A stretch of 64,000 nt of DNA, from contig FR889258.1 in assembly GCA_000431815.1 (NCBI GenBank), forward strand, positions 1 to 64,000, given 5' to 3'. The stretch comes from Butyrivibrio sp. CAG:318. GTDB taxonomy: Bacteria; Bacillota; Clostridia; Lachnospirales; Lachnospiraceae. Shown here piece after piece: positions 51,245 to 60,567 of the stretch. The notes beneath the pieces are model-generated. The model searched no databases, was not told the origin of the DNA, and saw only the letters and a program-made list of their open reading frames with translations. The first letter of the stretch is position 1, and the number at the start of each line of letters is the position of its first letter. A program made the position numbers and the translations under genes.

Positions 51245-53275
51245 TTATATCATATTTTGTAAAGTATGTTTCAGCAAATCTATGCTTACAGGCTTTACGA
51301 GATAACCATTCATTCCGGATTCAACCGCCTTCTCCATATCCTCTTCTGAAGAGCTTGCAGAGAGTGGAATAATCGGTATCGTGTGCGCATCTTCCCTGTC
51401 CAGATTACGGATACGTTCCGATGCCTCAAAACCGTCCATCACCGGCATCATGAGGTCCATAATTATGCAGTCAAAATCACCTCTTTCTGACTTTCGGAAT
51501 GTATCAAGCGCTTCCTTTCCGTCACATGTGGTTACCGCTTTAGCACCAAGTTCCTCAACCATAAACTGTGTTATCTCACGATTCATATTATTATCATCCA
51601 CAATGAGGATCTTATATCCTGCAAAATTACCGTTTTCTGCATTCTCATCAGCTACGGTATCTTCCTCATATATATCCAACGGAAATTTAACCGTAAATTC
51701 ACTGCCTTCGCCCGGATTGGTCTTAACTTCTATTGTGCCCTGCATATAGTCCATAATACGTTTGCATATGGCCATACCAAGACCCGTTCCCTTATAACTG
51801 GTGCGTGCATCTTCATAGCCCTGGGTAAAAGGTTCAAAAATATGTTCTACATATTCCCGGCTCATTCCTATGCCCGTATCGGCAACAGTTACGAAACACT
51901 CTGCCTTTTCTTCATCTGTCTTCTCATTATGCACAGAAATCGATATACTTCCGTTCTGTTTATTATATTTGATAGCATTTTCGATAATATTATACAATAC
52001 CTGTCTTATATGTTTCAGACTTCCCGCAAGCTTATATGTATCGTTTCCGTAATCGGTAACAACCTGAATGTTCCTGTCATTAATCTGTTTGTCCGTCAAT
52101 TCAAGTATGTTTCCGATGATATTCGCGATATCAACCGGTTCATGCGTAAGCTTCATCCTACTGCCTTCCATTTCGCTGTATTCGATAACATCATTCATGA
52201 AATTAAGAAGGCGCTCCGCCGATTCCCGCACATTGTTGCACATTCTTTTCTGGAGTTCTGCATCTTCGGGATTCTTAGATGCGATATCAACCATACCGAT
52301 AATTCCGTTGATCGGTGTTCTGATATCATGTGACATATGTGATATAAATTCGCTTTTTGATCTGTCCGCCCTTTTGGCCACAACAAGGGCATCCATAAGT
52401 TCTTTATCCTGTTTCTGCTTAATCGTCATAATCTCGGTTACATCCTGATGATATCCCTTGATGCGTATTCTGTTATGTACACTGTCATATGACTTGCATC
52501 CGCCACATCTGATATACATAGTTCCCTTATCCGGATGATTATAAGGATAGCTGACTTCGCTTCTGCCTTTCGCAAGAATCTCTTCCATGTTTGAATCAAT
52601 CTGTGACACAAAATTCTTATCAACATGGTCATACCACCATGCATAACAGTCTTCCGGTAATATTTCGTCATCAACTCCAAGCAGTTCGCGCATCATTGAA
52701 TCGGTATACATTTTGGGCTTGACACCCTCCTCAATTACGATCATCCACATCCCTATGCCCGACCCTTTAAGAGTCTCCTCGTGGGCACTCGCCGTATTCC
52801 GCCGCATTTCTTCTTCTGTGCGCACGACTGCATCCACGTTACGGATTGCCATTATAACATTCTTCTCGCCAGGATTATGGCTTACATCCGCATATTGGAT
52901 ATCAAAATAGCAAAAATCCTGTTTCAGGCCCTTTGCACGATATCTTATAACATAATCTCTTTTCTCCAGAAGATGCTTCATAATGGTTTCCTCAGATGTA
53001 GCATTACAGAAATAATCCATATCCTCCTGAATCACGTATTCTGAAGCGTACCAACGCACAAGTGCTTTATAATCATTAAGACTTCTTGTCTTTTCGGCGA
53101 TTTCCTTGTTATGCAGGTTTCCGGTCTGATATATTTCATACTTACCTGTATTAAAATCAATCTTATATATAGATATATAATCCGCACACAATGCTTTTAA
53201 TATATCATATTGATTTTCCAGTGCTTTATTCAGCTGTCCAACCTGTTCTGCTATATTTTCTATATTACTTGACAT
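51245..53275 (-). CDS. Hybrid sensor histidine kinase with C-terminal receiver
   Basis: The 676-residue cytoplasmic protein has no membrane helix. Residues 20-150 look like a PAS-type sensor, 165-285 like a second PAS with C-terminal motif (IRIKGYHQDVTEIM). The H-box FISHMSHDIRTPINGIIGM has the histidine at 316, followed by N-box YNIIENAIKYNKQNGSI, G1 VADTGIGMS and G2 GTGLGMAICK. The receiver domain at the end has DDNNMNREI and phospho-acceptor Asp in IIMDLMMPVMDG near 600. It is the last gene of a four-gene unit with an Hpt protein, so phosphate may move His to Asp to Hpt and onward. Confidence 0.93.
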   Translation of the reverse strand: MSSNIENIAEQVGQLNKALENQYDILKALCADYISIYKIDFNTGKYEIYQTGNLHNKEIAEKTRSLNDYKALVRWYASEYVIQEDMDYFCNATSEETIMKHLLEKRDYVIRYRAKGLKQDFCYFDIQYADVSHNPGEKNVIMAIRNVDAVVRTEEEMRRNTASAHEETLKGSGIGMWMIVIEEGVKPKMYTDSMMRELLGVDDEILPEDCYAWWYDHVDKNFVSQIDSNMEEILAKGRSEVSYPYNHPDKGTMYIRCGGCKSYDSVHNRIRIKGYHQDVTEIMTIKQKQDKELMDALVVAKRADRSKSEFISHMSHDIRTPINGIIGMVDIASKNPEDAELQKRMCNNVRESAERLLNFMNDVIEYSEMEGSRMKLTHEPVDIANIIGNILELTDKQINDRNIQVVTDYGNDTYKLAGSLKHIRQVLYNIIENAIKYNKQNGSISISVHNEKTDEEKAECFVTVADTGIGMSREYVEHIFEPFTQGYEDARTSYKGTGLGMAICKRIMDYMQGTIEVKTNPGEGSEFTVKFPLDIYEEDTVADENAENGNFAGYKILIVDDNNMNREITQFMVEELGAKAVTTCDGKEALDTFRKSERGDFDCIIMDLMMPVMDGFEASERIRNLDREDAHTIPIIPLSASSSEEDMEKAVESGMNGYLVKPVSIDLLKHTLQNMI

Positions 53276-53300
53276 TTAACCATCCTTTTATCGTACATAC

Positions 53301-54386
53301 TTATACCGGTGACTTGACCAATTCCTCGAACCGGTCTCTTACATTTCTGAATACTTCCATTAGTCTGGGAGAAAAAACTCCACATTCTCCATTAACGATC
53401 ATTCGGAATGCCTCGTCAGTCGAATATGCGTCTTTATAACATCTCTCGTTAACAAGCGCATCATATACGTCAGCCACCGATACTAACTGGGCAGGCAACG
53501 GTATCTCATCTCCTTTAAGTCCATCCGGATATCCACCTCCGTCATATTTCTCATGATGATGGCGTATGATATCATAGCTTATCTGTCTGGATTCAGGCTC
53601 CCATTCTATTTTCATGCTGTCAAGAATCTCACATCCCCTTATTGTGTGTGATTTCATATATTCAAACTCATCCTTGGTAAGTCTTCCAGGTTTCATAAGA
53701 ATACTGTCAGGAATTGATATCTTGCCGAGGTCATGCAAAGAGCTGGCGGATACTATCATATCGATATGCTTCCGGTCCAGACCGCATTCCGGATATAATT
53801 CGGCATATTTTTCAGCAAGTATTCTTGTGTAATTCTTAACACGCTGGATATGTTCCCCGCTTTCGAGGCTTCTGTATTCAACAATCGTACCGAGCATATC
53901 TATAATATCTTCGTTACGTTTTTCAAGTTTCTGCGCCTGATATTTGAGTGTCCTGTATGCTTTATTCAGAACCTCTGTCTGCTCGGCTACCTTATCTTCA
54001 AGTCTGTTCTTATATGCAAAATGACTGACCACATTCTGTACTCTTTTCTTTACCAGAATTGAATTGAACGGTCTGGCAATGAAATCGGATACCCCGGCAT
54101 CAAAACATGCTTTTTCATTCTGGACTGTATTCTCACCGCTTATTACAAGCACGGGAATCGTGGATATAAGATTCTCCTTGTTCATCCACTCCAGGAAACG
54201 GAATCCGTCCATGACAGGCATAACCAGATCAAGAAGAATGGCTGAAATTTCGTCTTTCTCGCGGTTGATCAGGTCTGTGGCGCTAAGTCCGTTCTCTGCC
54301 TCAAGCACTTCATATTCATCGCTTAGTATGTCGCTTAAAAGTTCCCTGTTTATTTCTGAATCATCTACAATTAATATTTTATTCAT
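53301..54386 (-). CDS. Response regulator with HD-GYP phosphodiesterase domain
   Basis: The 361-residue protein has a receiver domain (DDSEINREL, Asp53 in AILLDLVMPVMDG, lysine replaced: IARPFNS), a coiled-coil linker and an HD-GYP domain. The HD pair is in SASSLHDLGKISIPD at 218-219, and HHHEKYDGGGYPDGLKGDEI contains GYP at 285-287. Such proteins usually hydrolyse cyclic di-GMP, so this is a likely output of the phosphorelay. In the receiver, the conserved lysine after switch beta-5 appears as Arg (ARPF). The ATG at 54386 follows GAGG; the longer frame overlaps the upstream gene. Confidence 0.92.
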   Translation of the reverse strand: MNKILIVDDSEINRELLSDILSDEYEVLEAENGLSATDLINREKDEISAILLDLVMPVMDGFRFLEWMNKENLISTIPVLVISGENTVQNEKACFDAGVSDFIARPFNSILVKKRVQNVVSHFAYKNRLEDKVAEQTEVLNKAYRTLKYQAQKLEKRNEDIIDMLGTIVEYRSLESGEHIQRVKNYTRILAEKYAELYPECGLDRKHIDMIVSASSLHDLGKISIPDSILMKPGRLTKDEFEYMKSHTIRGCEILDSMKIEWEPESRQISYDIIRHHHEKYDGGGYPDGLKGDEIPLPAQLVSVADVYDALVNERCYKDAYSTDEAFRMIVNGECGVFSPRLMEVFRNVRDRFEELVKSPV

Positions 54387-54397
54387 GGATTTCAACC

Positions 54398-56560
54398 TCA
54401 ATTTCTATACACGGATATACTGTCTCCGTTTTTTCTTATGTTAATGTTACGAGCCGTACCGGCATCCCATCTGACTCCTTTTATGTAAACGCTGGTTCCA
54501 CTGTATATGGTTCCGTTTACGACTACTTTCCCATGCCCATACATTTCTTCTGTACTGATTATCTGTTCCCTGACCTTCTTAAGTTCAGACATTTCCTTAT
54601 TCTTGGTATATATGGCATCTTCAACCTTAAGATACACCGGATTGACATTTCTTTCTTCCGGCTTCATCTTCTCCACAAATTCATCATATATGTTATTAAG
54701 CATGTGAAGTTCCCGGTCCACTGCTTTCATCCGGTCTTCGACATTTTTCAATCTCGTGGCAAAATTATTCGGTTTGCCTATATTTAATAAGGTAGCCGTA
54801 CCATCCGCATCGCCTATATTATATGATTCTATTTTCCTGCCGGCATATGCATTTCCACCGGTTATCATACCGTATCTTCCCGATATGATGATATTCCTGC
54901 CCGCAACAATATTGCTGTTAAGGCAGTAATTGGCTTTTACGCTTCCAACGGCCTCAATCGTTGCATTCTCGAAAAATTTGCCCATCACATTACCGCCTGC
55001 CTTTAAAAGCCCGCGGCCTCCCGCATTGGTGCCTTCCTTCAGGATTATATCGCCGCCCGCCTCAAGCTGTGCGGACTCTATGAATCCGTCAGCAATTATG
55101 TCACCTGCTGCTTTCACAACAGTGCCTTCGCCGATGCTGTTTCGTATATATACCGAGCCGTTAAAATTAATATTTCCGGCAGTACTTGCATCTTCCCCCA
55201 ATACAAGCACACTTGTGACTTCAAGCATCCCATCCTTATACACAACTCTGCCATCAATATCTGCTACATATGTCACTCCGTCAGGTGCTATGGAAAATCC
55301 ATGTCCCTTGACCGGCGGTATTTCCTTTCCCGCCTTGCCGTCATACTTCGCTCCTGTCACACGGCAGCCAGGCATACCCGGTTCTGCCTTATGATATATG
55401 GCTATTTTCTGACCCTTTCTGACTATCTCGAACCACTTCACATTCTTATAATTCACAGAACCGTCTTCATTAAGCTTTGGATGTTTCCCGGCTTCACTGT
55501 CAAAAAGAAATTCATACCATCCGTCTTTACCGGCTTCCTGCTGTCTGCCTCTCGCTATGGTTATCATAGTGTCCTGCGCTCCGTTACCGGCTATATCATC
55601 AATAGCAGCTTCATCTATTCCATATGTTATACCGCAGTCTTCAAGTGCCGACATTATCTCTTCCTTCGGTATCTTCATACCTGCAGCGGATACCTGAATA
55701 AATGCTTCCATCTGCTTTCCGTCCATCAGAAGCGTAAAATCATCATACTGTTTTCCCGTTTCTTCGTTCTTATCATTGGCTTTATTGGCTTCCTGCATGA
55801 GTTTCAGCCGGTGCTTATTCATTTCCTTTGCCGTGTACATTAAACTCTTGTATTCTTCAACCGGCAGATGTTCTTCAAGTCCGAGCCTTATCTCACGCAT
55901 CTGCTGCCATGAATACATCCAGTTATTGTATACCGATATATCAATTCTATGTTCAAGTCCCTTCCTCAGTTCCCTCATCTGCTGCCAGTTCATCTGTTCG
56001 TCGGCATATGTCTTCACATCCAGATTCTTGCCGATTCCCAGCGCGATTTCTCTTATGGACGCCCCGCGCTGCGCAGGATTTATGTATGGATCTATATCAA
56101 GAGCTTCCTCAAGTGCTGTTCTTATCTGTTTAAGCTGTTCTTCATCATAACCTGCTTTGATATATTTTCCGATATTTATGCCCTCACAGGCTGCCATCCT
56201 AAATTCCCTTAATTTGCCTGCCGGAAGATTCCCTGCGGCGGACAAATCTATTCCCTGCTCAAGACCTTCCCTTATCTGGCGCATGGTATCAAACGATACT
56301 GAAGGGTCTGCATATTTATTAATGTCTATTTTATGTTCAAGCCCCAGTCTGATTTCCTCCATCTGAAACCAGTCGTATTTGTCGGACGCATAAATCCCGA
56401 CCGGCAATCCTGCCATAAGTCCGAGTCTTATCTGGCGCATCTGTATGGCATAAAATTCAGGTTTAGCATATAAGGATACATCCAGTCCCGCCTGAAGTCC
56501 ATCTTTAATCTCCTGCTGCTGGTCAATGCCAAAATGTGACATCTCTATATCTTTTCCCAA
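54398..56560 (-). CDS. FapA/DUF342-domain protein with N-terminal 26-residue repeat array
   Basis: The 720-residue protein has two parts. Residues 1-240 are about nine copies of a 26-residue unit of the form QMRxIRxGLExxIDIxxYAD, for example WQQMREIRLGLEEHLPVEEY. Residues 255-700 form a FapA-type domain: an N-terminal piece (MKIPKEEIMSALEDCGITYG) followed by the beta-helix with regular glycine turns (AAGDIIADGFIESAQLEAGG, GGNVMGKFFENATIEAVGSV). FapA-like proteins are polymer-forming scaffolds or regulators; the repeats are unusual. The TTG start is supported by GGAGG eight bases upstream at the stop of the Hpt gene. Confidence 0.85.
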   Translation of the reverse strand: MGKDIEMSHFGIDQQQEIKDGLQAGLDVSLYAKPEFYAIQMRQIRLGLMAGLPVGIYASDKYDWFQMEEIRLGLEHKIDINKYADPSVSFDTMRQIREGLEQGIDLSAAGNLPAGKLREFRMAACEGINIGKYIKAGYDEEQLKQIRTALEEALDIDPYINPAQRGASIREIALGIGKNLDVKTYADEQMNWQQMRELRKGLEHRIDISVYNNWMYSWQQMREIRLGLEEHLPVEEYKSLMYTAKEMNKHRLKLMQEANKANDKNEETGKQYDDFTLLMDGKQMEAFIQVSAAGMKIPKEEIMSALEDCGITYGIDEAAIDDIAGNGAQDTMITIARGRQQEAGKDGWYEFLFDSEAGKHPKLNEDGSVNYKNVKWFEIVRKGQKIAIYHKAEPGMPGCRVTGAKYDGKAGKEIPPVKGHGFSIAPDGVTYVADIDGRVVYKDGMLEVTSVLVLGEDASTAGNINFNGSVYIRNSIGEGTVVKAAGDIIADGFIESAQLEAGGDIILKEGTNAGGRGLLKAGGNVMGKFFENATIEAVGSVKANYCLNSNIVAGRNIIISGRYGMITGGNAYAGRKIESYNIGDADGTATLLNIGKPNNFATRLKNVEDRMKAVDRELHMLNNIYDEFVEKMKPEERNVNPVYLKVEDAIYTKNKEMSELKKVREQIISTEEMYGHGKVVVNGTIYSGTSVYIKGVRWDAGTARNINIRKNGDSISVYRN

Positions 56561-56563
56561 TTG

Positions 56564-56920
56564 TCAATCCTCCGCTGCAAGTTTACTGATGCAGTCCGTC
56601 AGCTTTATGTATTCTGCCCGTACTTTTTCAAACAGTTGTGCGCTTCCTTCTGTTTCTCTCCCTCTTAACTTCTCTGTTATCTCACATGCAGCCTCATATA
56701 GCGGTGTAAAGCCGAGATTGAGGCATATACCCTTCATATTATGTGCTGCGCGGAATGCCTTCTCTCCATCGCCTTCATCTATCCCGTCTTCCAAATCCTT
56801 AAAACTTCTGTCACTGAGAAATTTAATTGCAAATTTCTTAATTATGGCTTCATTTCCAATTCTGTCCTTAACGTCATTATAATCGAGTCCTGCCTGCTCA
56901 TAACATTCCTGAACTGTCAT
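56564..56920 (-). CDS. Histidine-containing phosphotransfer (Hpt) protein
   Basis: The 118-residue helical protein has the Hpt motif AFRAAHNMKGICLNLGFTP with the phospho-accepting His60 and the conserved Lys-Gly after it. Hpt proteins relay phosphate between receiver domains. As the first gene of the unit with FapA, REC-HD-GYP and hybrid kinase genes, it is probably the shuttle from the kinase's own receiver to the REC-HD-GYP protein. GGAGGATTGAC links its stop to the TTG start of the next gene. Confidence 0.93.
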   Translation of the reverse strand: MTVQECYEQAGLDYNDVKDRIGNEAIIKKFAIKFLSDRSFKDLEDGIDEGDGEKAFRAAHNMKGICLNLGFTPLYEAACEITEKLRGRETEGSAQLFEKVRAEYIKLTDCISKLAAED

Positions 56921-56957
56921 TGATATGTCTCCTTCCGATGTCGCTCCTCATATACTG

Positions 56958-57043
56958 ATTGTCCGACGGACGATACAATTTGTCAACTCATTACTTTTAG
57001 CTAATTCTCGATTATGTTAGTCCAAACTAACCGTGACTGTCAA
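56958..57043 (-). promoter_or_regulatory. Tandem promoters and palindromes upstream of the Hpt operon
   Basis: Two minus-strand promoters are visible: TTGACA-N17-GACAAT (56986 to 56958) and TTGACA-N18-TAACAT (57043 to 57014). GTTAGTCCAAACTAAC (57016-57031) is a perfect inverted repeat within the second spacer, and GTCCGACGGAC (56961-56971) is one at the first -10 box. Confidence 0.5.
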
Positions 57044-57057
57044 CTGTATTTTTTCTC

Positions 57058-57101
57058 AAAAAAATCCCCGCCCGGACATAAAATAATTTATGGGGGCGGG
57101 G
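57058..57101 (-). terminator. Terminator after the PARG-like gene
   Basis: CCCCGCCC (57066-57073) pairs with GGGCGGGG (57094-57101) and is followed on the minus strand by a U-rich stretch (57058-57064). Confidence 0.75.
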
Positions 57102-57139
57102 GATAACTTATTTAGATAATGTTGCTTCTACGTCGCATA

Positions 57140-58039
57140 TCATTCCGGCTGACCTAAATAAAAGTTACCGAAATTTCTTTGGAACTCATTATAATTATAT
57201 TGATCTGTACTACCATCCAGCACCGCAAAGTCAATTCGTGAAAAATAAGTTCCGAGGTCTCCACCCATATAACCAAACTCCTTTAAAGCCTTATAGAATA
57301 AATCTGAAACAGTCCTTGCATCGTTACCAAACGCACCACATCCGAACGCGCCGAGTACCAAACCGTCATAGTGCCATTCTGCCGCACACATAAGCATAGA
57401 ACATATACGGTTGTAAAACATATCACAATACTGCTGTTCCGACAGTCCATACTTACCTTCTCTGACCATAGGTGCTGCACACGTCATCACAGACACAACT
57501 AACGGTTCTTCCAGCAGGTCTCCATCCGACGCTTTAATAATCTCCACATGCGGTGTCAAAATAATTGCATCAGAACCAAGCCAGCTACCCAATGCCCGAT
57601 TATATCGATAGTACTCACCCGCCGCATCACTTTCAAGTGATAAAAGCAAAGAACTTCTTCTACATAAATCTTCTTCCTGTGCCGTTGCTCCGGTTCGTAC
57701 ACCGCCCCCCGGATTGAACGGGTTGGCAAAATTCAGTACCAATATTTTGTCAACACTGCTGTCCCTGTACAACTCCTCGGCTGCGCTAAATGAATCAATA
57801 TTACGACATGACACCAGCGTCCTTTGTCCGCTGCCATTTATAACCGGTGAGAATTTTCTGTTTTCTTTAATATCTTCCGGCAAATACACATGGCATTCTT
57901 CCATTTGCTTTCGTGAAAGTTTGATGCGGATTGCACTGCCATCTTTATAATATTTTCTTTTCTTAAGAATCTCTAATGTATCTTTAAGTATATGTATATT
58001 TCTATCCGCGCGATTAGCGTATTGGCTAGAAAAAATCAT
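57140..58039 (-). CDS. PARG-type poly(ADP-ribose) glycohydrolase-like protein (TIGR02452-like)
   Basis: The 299-residue protein has the bacterial-type PARG signature: FANPFNPGGGVRTGATAQEE at residues 104-123, with the GGG loop and the catalytic Glu pair in QEE, and later GAFGCGAFGNDARTVSDLF. Enzymes of this family remove ADP-ribose from proteins or DNA and often occur in defence or stress loci. It starts one base from the stop of the kinase-like gene, so the two are coupled. Substrate is unknown. The full catalytic set suggests an active enzyme. Confidence 0.9.
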   Translation of the reverse strand: MIFSSQYANRADRNIHILKDTLEILKKRKYYKDGSAIRIKLSRKQMEECHVYLPEDIKENRKFSPVINGSGQRTLVSCRNIDSFSAAEELYRDSSVDKILVLNFANPFNPGGGVRTGATAQEEDLCRRSSLLLSLESDAAGEYYRYNRALGSWLGSDAIILTPHVEIIKASDGDLLEEPLVVSVMTCAAPMVREGKYGLSEQQYCDMFYNRICSMLMCAAEWHYDGLVLGAFGCGAFGNDARTVSDLFYKALKEFGYMGGDLGTYFSRIDFAVLDGSTDQYNYNEFQRNFGNFYLGQPE

Positions 58040-59061
58040 TATGGTTTGTCACCTCTTATAAAATGATCAAGATCACGGATTAATGCATCGCAACTTCTGT
58101 ATCTATCCTTATAATCAGGCTCAATACACTTCTCGACAATGCGTTCCAACTCAGGAGCTACTTTAGAATTCAACTTTCTAATAGGCATATGGGTAAACTT
58201 TGATGAATTAGGAGCGTCTTTGGTAAGCATATAATAAAGCGTCATGCCAAGGCCGTATATATCCGTTTCAGGTCGAGCATGACCCTCATATTGCTCAGGA
58301 GCTGCATACCCGGTGGTTCCAAGTATATACTTATCTTCACGACCATCATCATAGTATCTCATAGCTACACCGAAATCAAACATACTCACGTCCAAGCCGT
58401 TGTGGATCATTATGTTGGACGGCTTTACATCACGGCATACAATCGGAGGGTTGAGTCCGTGTATTGATTTGAGAATTTTCGCTATATTCAGTCCCACAAC
58501 TGCTACTCGTTCGGATTCCATTGGCCCTGATTTGTCCAATATACGATTCAATGTCTCTCCTTCAACGTAATCCATCACAAGGTAAATATACTTTGGTGTT
58601 TGAATCAGATCAAGCATTGACGGTACACCTGGATGCTTTATAGCCTTGTGCAGCTCAAAAGTTTCCTTGATATTGTCAATGATCATTTGACTATCAAATT
58701 CCCTAATATACTCTACCTTTATAGCAACTTTCCTACTTTCTTCACCCTCAACCGTTGCCAAATATACTGTGTGAGGTACAACAGCGAGAATTTTCTCCAG
58801 CTTATACCTGCCATCAATGACCGTACCCAATTGTATCGGTACCGCAAGCGGTGACGGAACAGATGCCTTTGAAGAGATAAACGGAGGCTTGTTTGAATGT
58901 ATCGATGGAACAATAGGTGATATTGGTGTCACACAGGGTGTTTTGTAGAATATTACTTTGGTATACTTTGCAAAAGAGACTCCAAAATTCCAAGCAGTAA
59001 CGGTATCAATATAGAAGTAAAAATACATCAATATATCCAAATTTTCATATTCTTGTAACAT
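58039..59061 (-). CDS. Serine/threonine protein kinase-like protein
   Basis: The protein has a Ser/Pro-rich N-terminal linker (SIHSNKPPFISSKASVPSPL) and a kinase domain. It shows VAIKVEY (ATP-binding Lys), YIYLVMDYVEGETL, a CRDVKPSNIM catalytic loop with Cys in place of His, FDFGVAM and GTTGYAAPEQYEG. The glycine-rich loop is degenerate (ILAVVPHTVYLA), so activity is likely but atypical. The start is uncertain: I chose the ATG at 59061, but upstream residues up to 59094 (TTG) remain open and site support is weak. It overlaps a small membrane ORF at its start and abuts the PARG gene. Confidence 0.75.
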   Translation of the reverse strand: MLQEYENLDILMYFYFYIDTVTAWNFGVSFAKYTKVIFYKTPCVTPISPIVPSIHSNKPPFISSKASVPSPLAVPIQLGTVIDGRYKLEKILAVVPHTVYLATVEGEESRKVAIKVEYIREFDSQMIIDNIKETFELHKAIKHPGVPSMLDLIQTPKYIYLVMDYVEGETLNRILDKSGPMESERVAVVGLNIAKILKSIHGLNPPIVCRDVKPSNIMIHNGLDVSMFDFGVAMRYYDDGREDKYILGTTGYAAPEQYEGHARPETDIYGLGMTLYYMLTKDAPNSSKFTHMPIRKLNSKVAPELERIVEKCIEPDYKDRYRSCDALIRDLDHFIRGDKP

Positions 59062-59137
59062 CTTTTCTAAATATAAAAGCAAAAATGAAAACAATTATAA
59101 CGGAAGTCACTATAATATAATCTTTGACCTTCTTCAT
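59045..59137 (-). CDS. Possible 30-residue membrane peptide
   Basis: An ATG with GGTGGG nearby starts a short frame, KKVKDYIIVTSVIIVFIFAF and RKDVTRI, that is a single membrane helix between basic ends. It lies four bases after the stop of the upstream frame and overlaps the kinase start. It may be real or a chance frame; compare its conservation. Confidence 0.3.
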   Translation of the reverse strand: MKKVKDYIIVTSVIIVFIFAFIFRKDVTRI

Positions 59138-59141
59138 TTAT

Positions 59142-59493
59142 TCACCCACCCAACGCCGCAAAAATTATTGCACCTATAATAGCTATAATGGCCACAGTCG
59201 CCAAGATGGCTAAAATACCTCCAACAATGAAACATACCAATGCGACAATCCCCGCTATAACCGCTGCTATCGTTATAAAATCCAACAGGCTTATCAGTTA
59301 TAATTCCCCAATAATTTTTAAGCAAAAAATCCGCTAACCCCCACTCCACATATATATAGTGTGCAGCCTTCAATTCATCGCAAGTTAATTTATCTATGTG
59401 TAGTACCTTTGTTTCATCAACCTTCATTGCTTGTACTTGTTTTTTTATTTTTTTTGCTATAAGTTGATTGTCGTAATACAAAACTATTTGCAT
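59142..59493 (-). pseudogene. Small protein with soluble N-terminus and two membrane helices, apparent frameshift
   Basis: The ATG at 59493 begins a soluble part of about 70 residues (VLYYDNQLIAKKIKKQ, WGLADFLLKNYWGIITDKPV). At a TTTT run (59277-59280) the frame loses sense and continues as Cys/Tyr/His-rich junk. If one T is removed, it becomes GFITIAAVIAGIVALVCF and two well-formed membrane helices ending FAALGG-stop at 59142. So a single extra T is the simplest explanation: either a true frameshift or a homopolymer error. I recognise no family. Confidence 0.6.
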
Positions 59494-59496
59494 TGT

Positions 59497-60541
59497 CTAT
59501 TCACTTTCCTTCATTAATAATTCCAACAAAACCTTCTTCTGTCTGTTTTTATACTGTGGTTCTGCGTAAAACTTATCATCCGTATCTACAATCAAATGAT
59601 GCAAATTTCCGCTTTCTATAAGTCCACATTTCAAACACGATTCCGGAATATATCCAGAGTAAAAAATACGTCTTAATTTTTTATAGAATTCTCCCGTCCA
59701 TACATTTTCAAAGCAACCTGTCTTATTGACGTTTCCCATATGAAATGATTGATTCCTGCAACACATAGCTACATTACCATGCAAATCAATATAGCTTTGT
59801 TTTAATATCCAGTCACATATTCCTCGACATTTTACTTTAGATGGAACCGTATCATACTGTATCTCGTCATTCTCTTGAAGATATTCATCTACAATGTTAG
59901 CAACTTTGTACATTTCCTTTTCTTGCTCTTCCGTCTTAAATTTTTCAGTACTATTCATCACATCAAGTTCATCAACAATATCTTCAAATTTGATATCATA
60001 ATTAAGCGTTATAGCATTAGGTACAATAACTGGAATACCTAACCTTTTTCCAACCTCTAAAGCTTTTACAGAATAATATTCAAGGACCTTCGGATAATTA
60101 GACATTTCATCTGCGCTATTTTGGATAATAATATTAGCATTCAATGTCATAAATGTAATAATGTTTGCACCAGCCTCATATGCTAACTCGACAAGAGCAG
60201 GCATTTCGTGAACATTTTGCCTCATAACAACCATACTATATATACTGTCATCAGTCTTATCCCTCCAGTTCATTAATGCGTAGTTTGATTTCTTCCAGAT
60301 ATTCTCCATAAATAATCACATTTATTTTTGATGAATTGCTTTTTCTGTTTTCCTCAATATACTCAGCATGAAAACCTATTACATATCCATCAATCGTTAC
60401 AGCATTATCTTTGCATGAACTCAGCATGATTTTGTTCTTTTCCAAACAACCACAACAACATGCATCATCAAAGATATTATTTTCGAATTTATAATAGCAC
60501 TCTCTATTAATTGTTGAATACGCTGGCCAACCATAAACCAA
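59497..60541 (-). pseudogene. SPASM-type Fe-S (radical SAM-like) protein, frameshifted and without visible N-terminus
   Basis: The C-terminal part (59497-60309) has a typical SPASM region: KVKCRGICDWILKQSYIDLH, GNVAMCCRNQSFHMGNV and ESCLKCGLIESG, after a barrel-like part (SMVVMRQNVHEMPALVELAY). A second frame (60257-60541 and further open toward 60640) carries CCCGC and other cysteines and runs into the first if one G is removed from the GGG at 60261-60263, giving INELEDKTDDSIYSMVV. The N-terminal CxxxCxxC of radical SAM enzymes is not visible. The gene may have lost its start or be chimeric. Confidence 0.55.
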
Positions 60542-60567
60542 ATAAGGAATAACCCCTATTTCTGTTG

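Noticed and set aside
51210..51246. AGTGCT/AGCACT hairpin after the hybrid kinase gene
   Set aside because: The stem is short and interrupted, and no U tract follows on the minus strand, so I did not call a terminator.
59061..59094. TTG start for the kinase-like protein at 59094
   Set aside because: There is no ribosome-binding site, and the added residues fall in another possible small frame.
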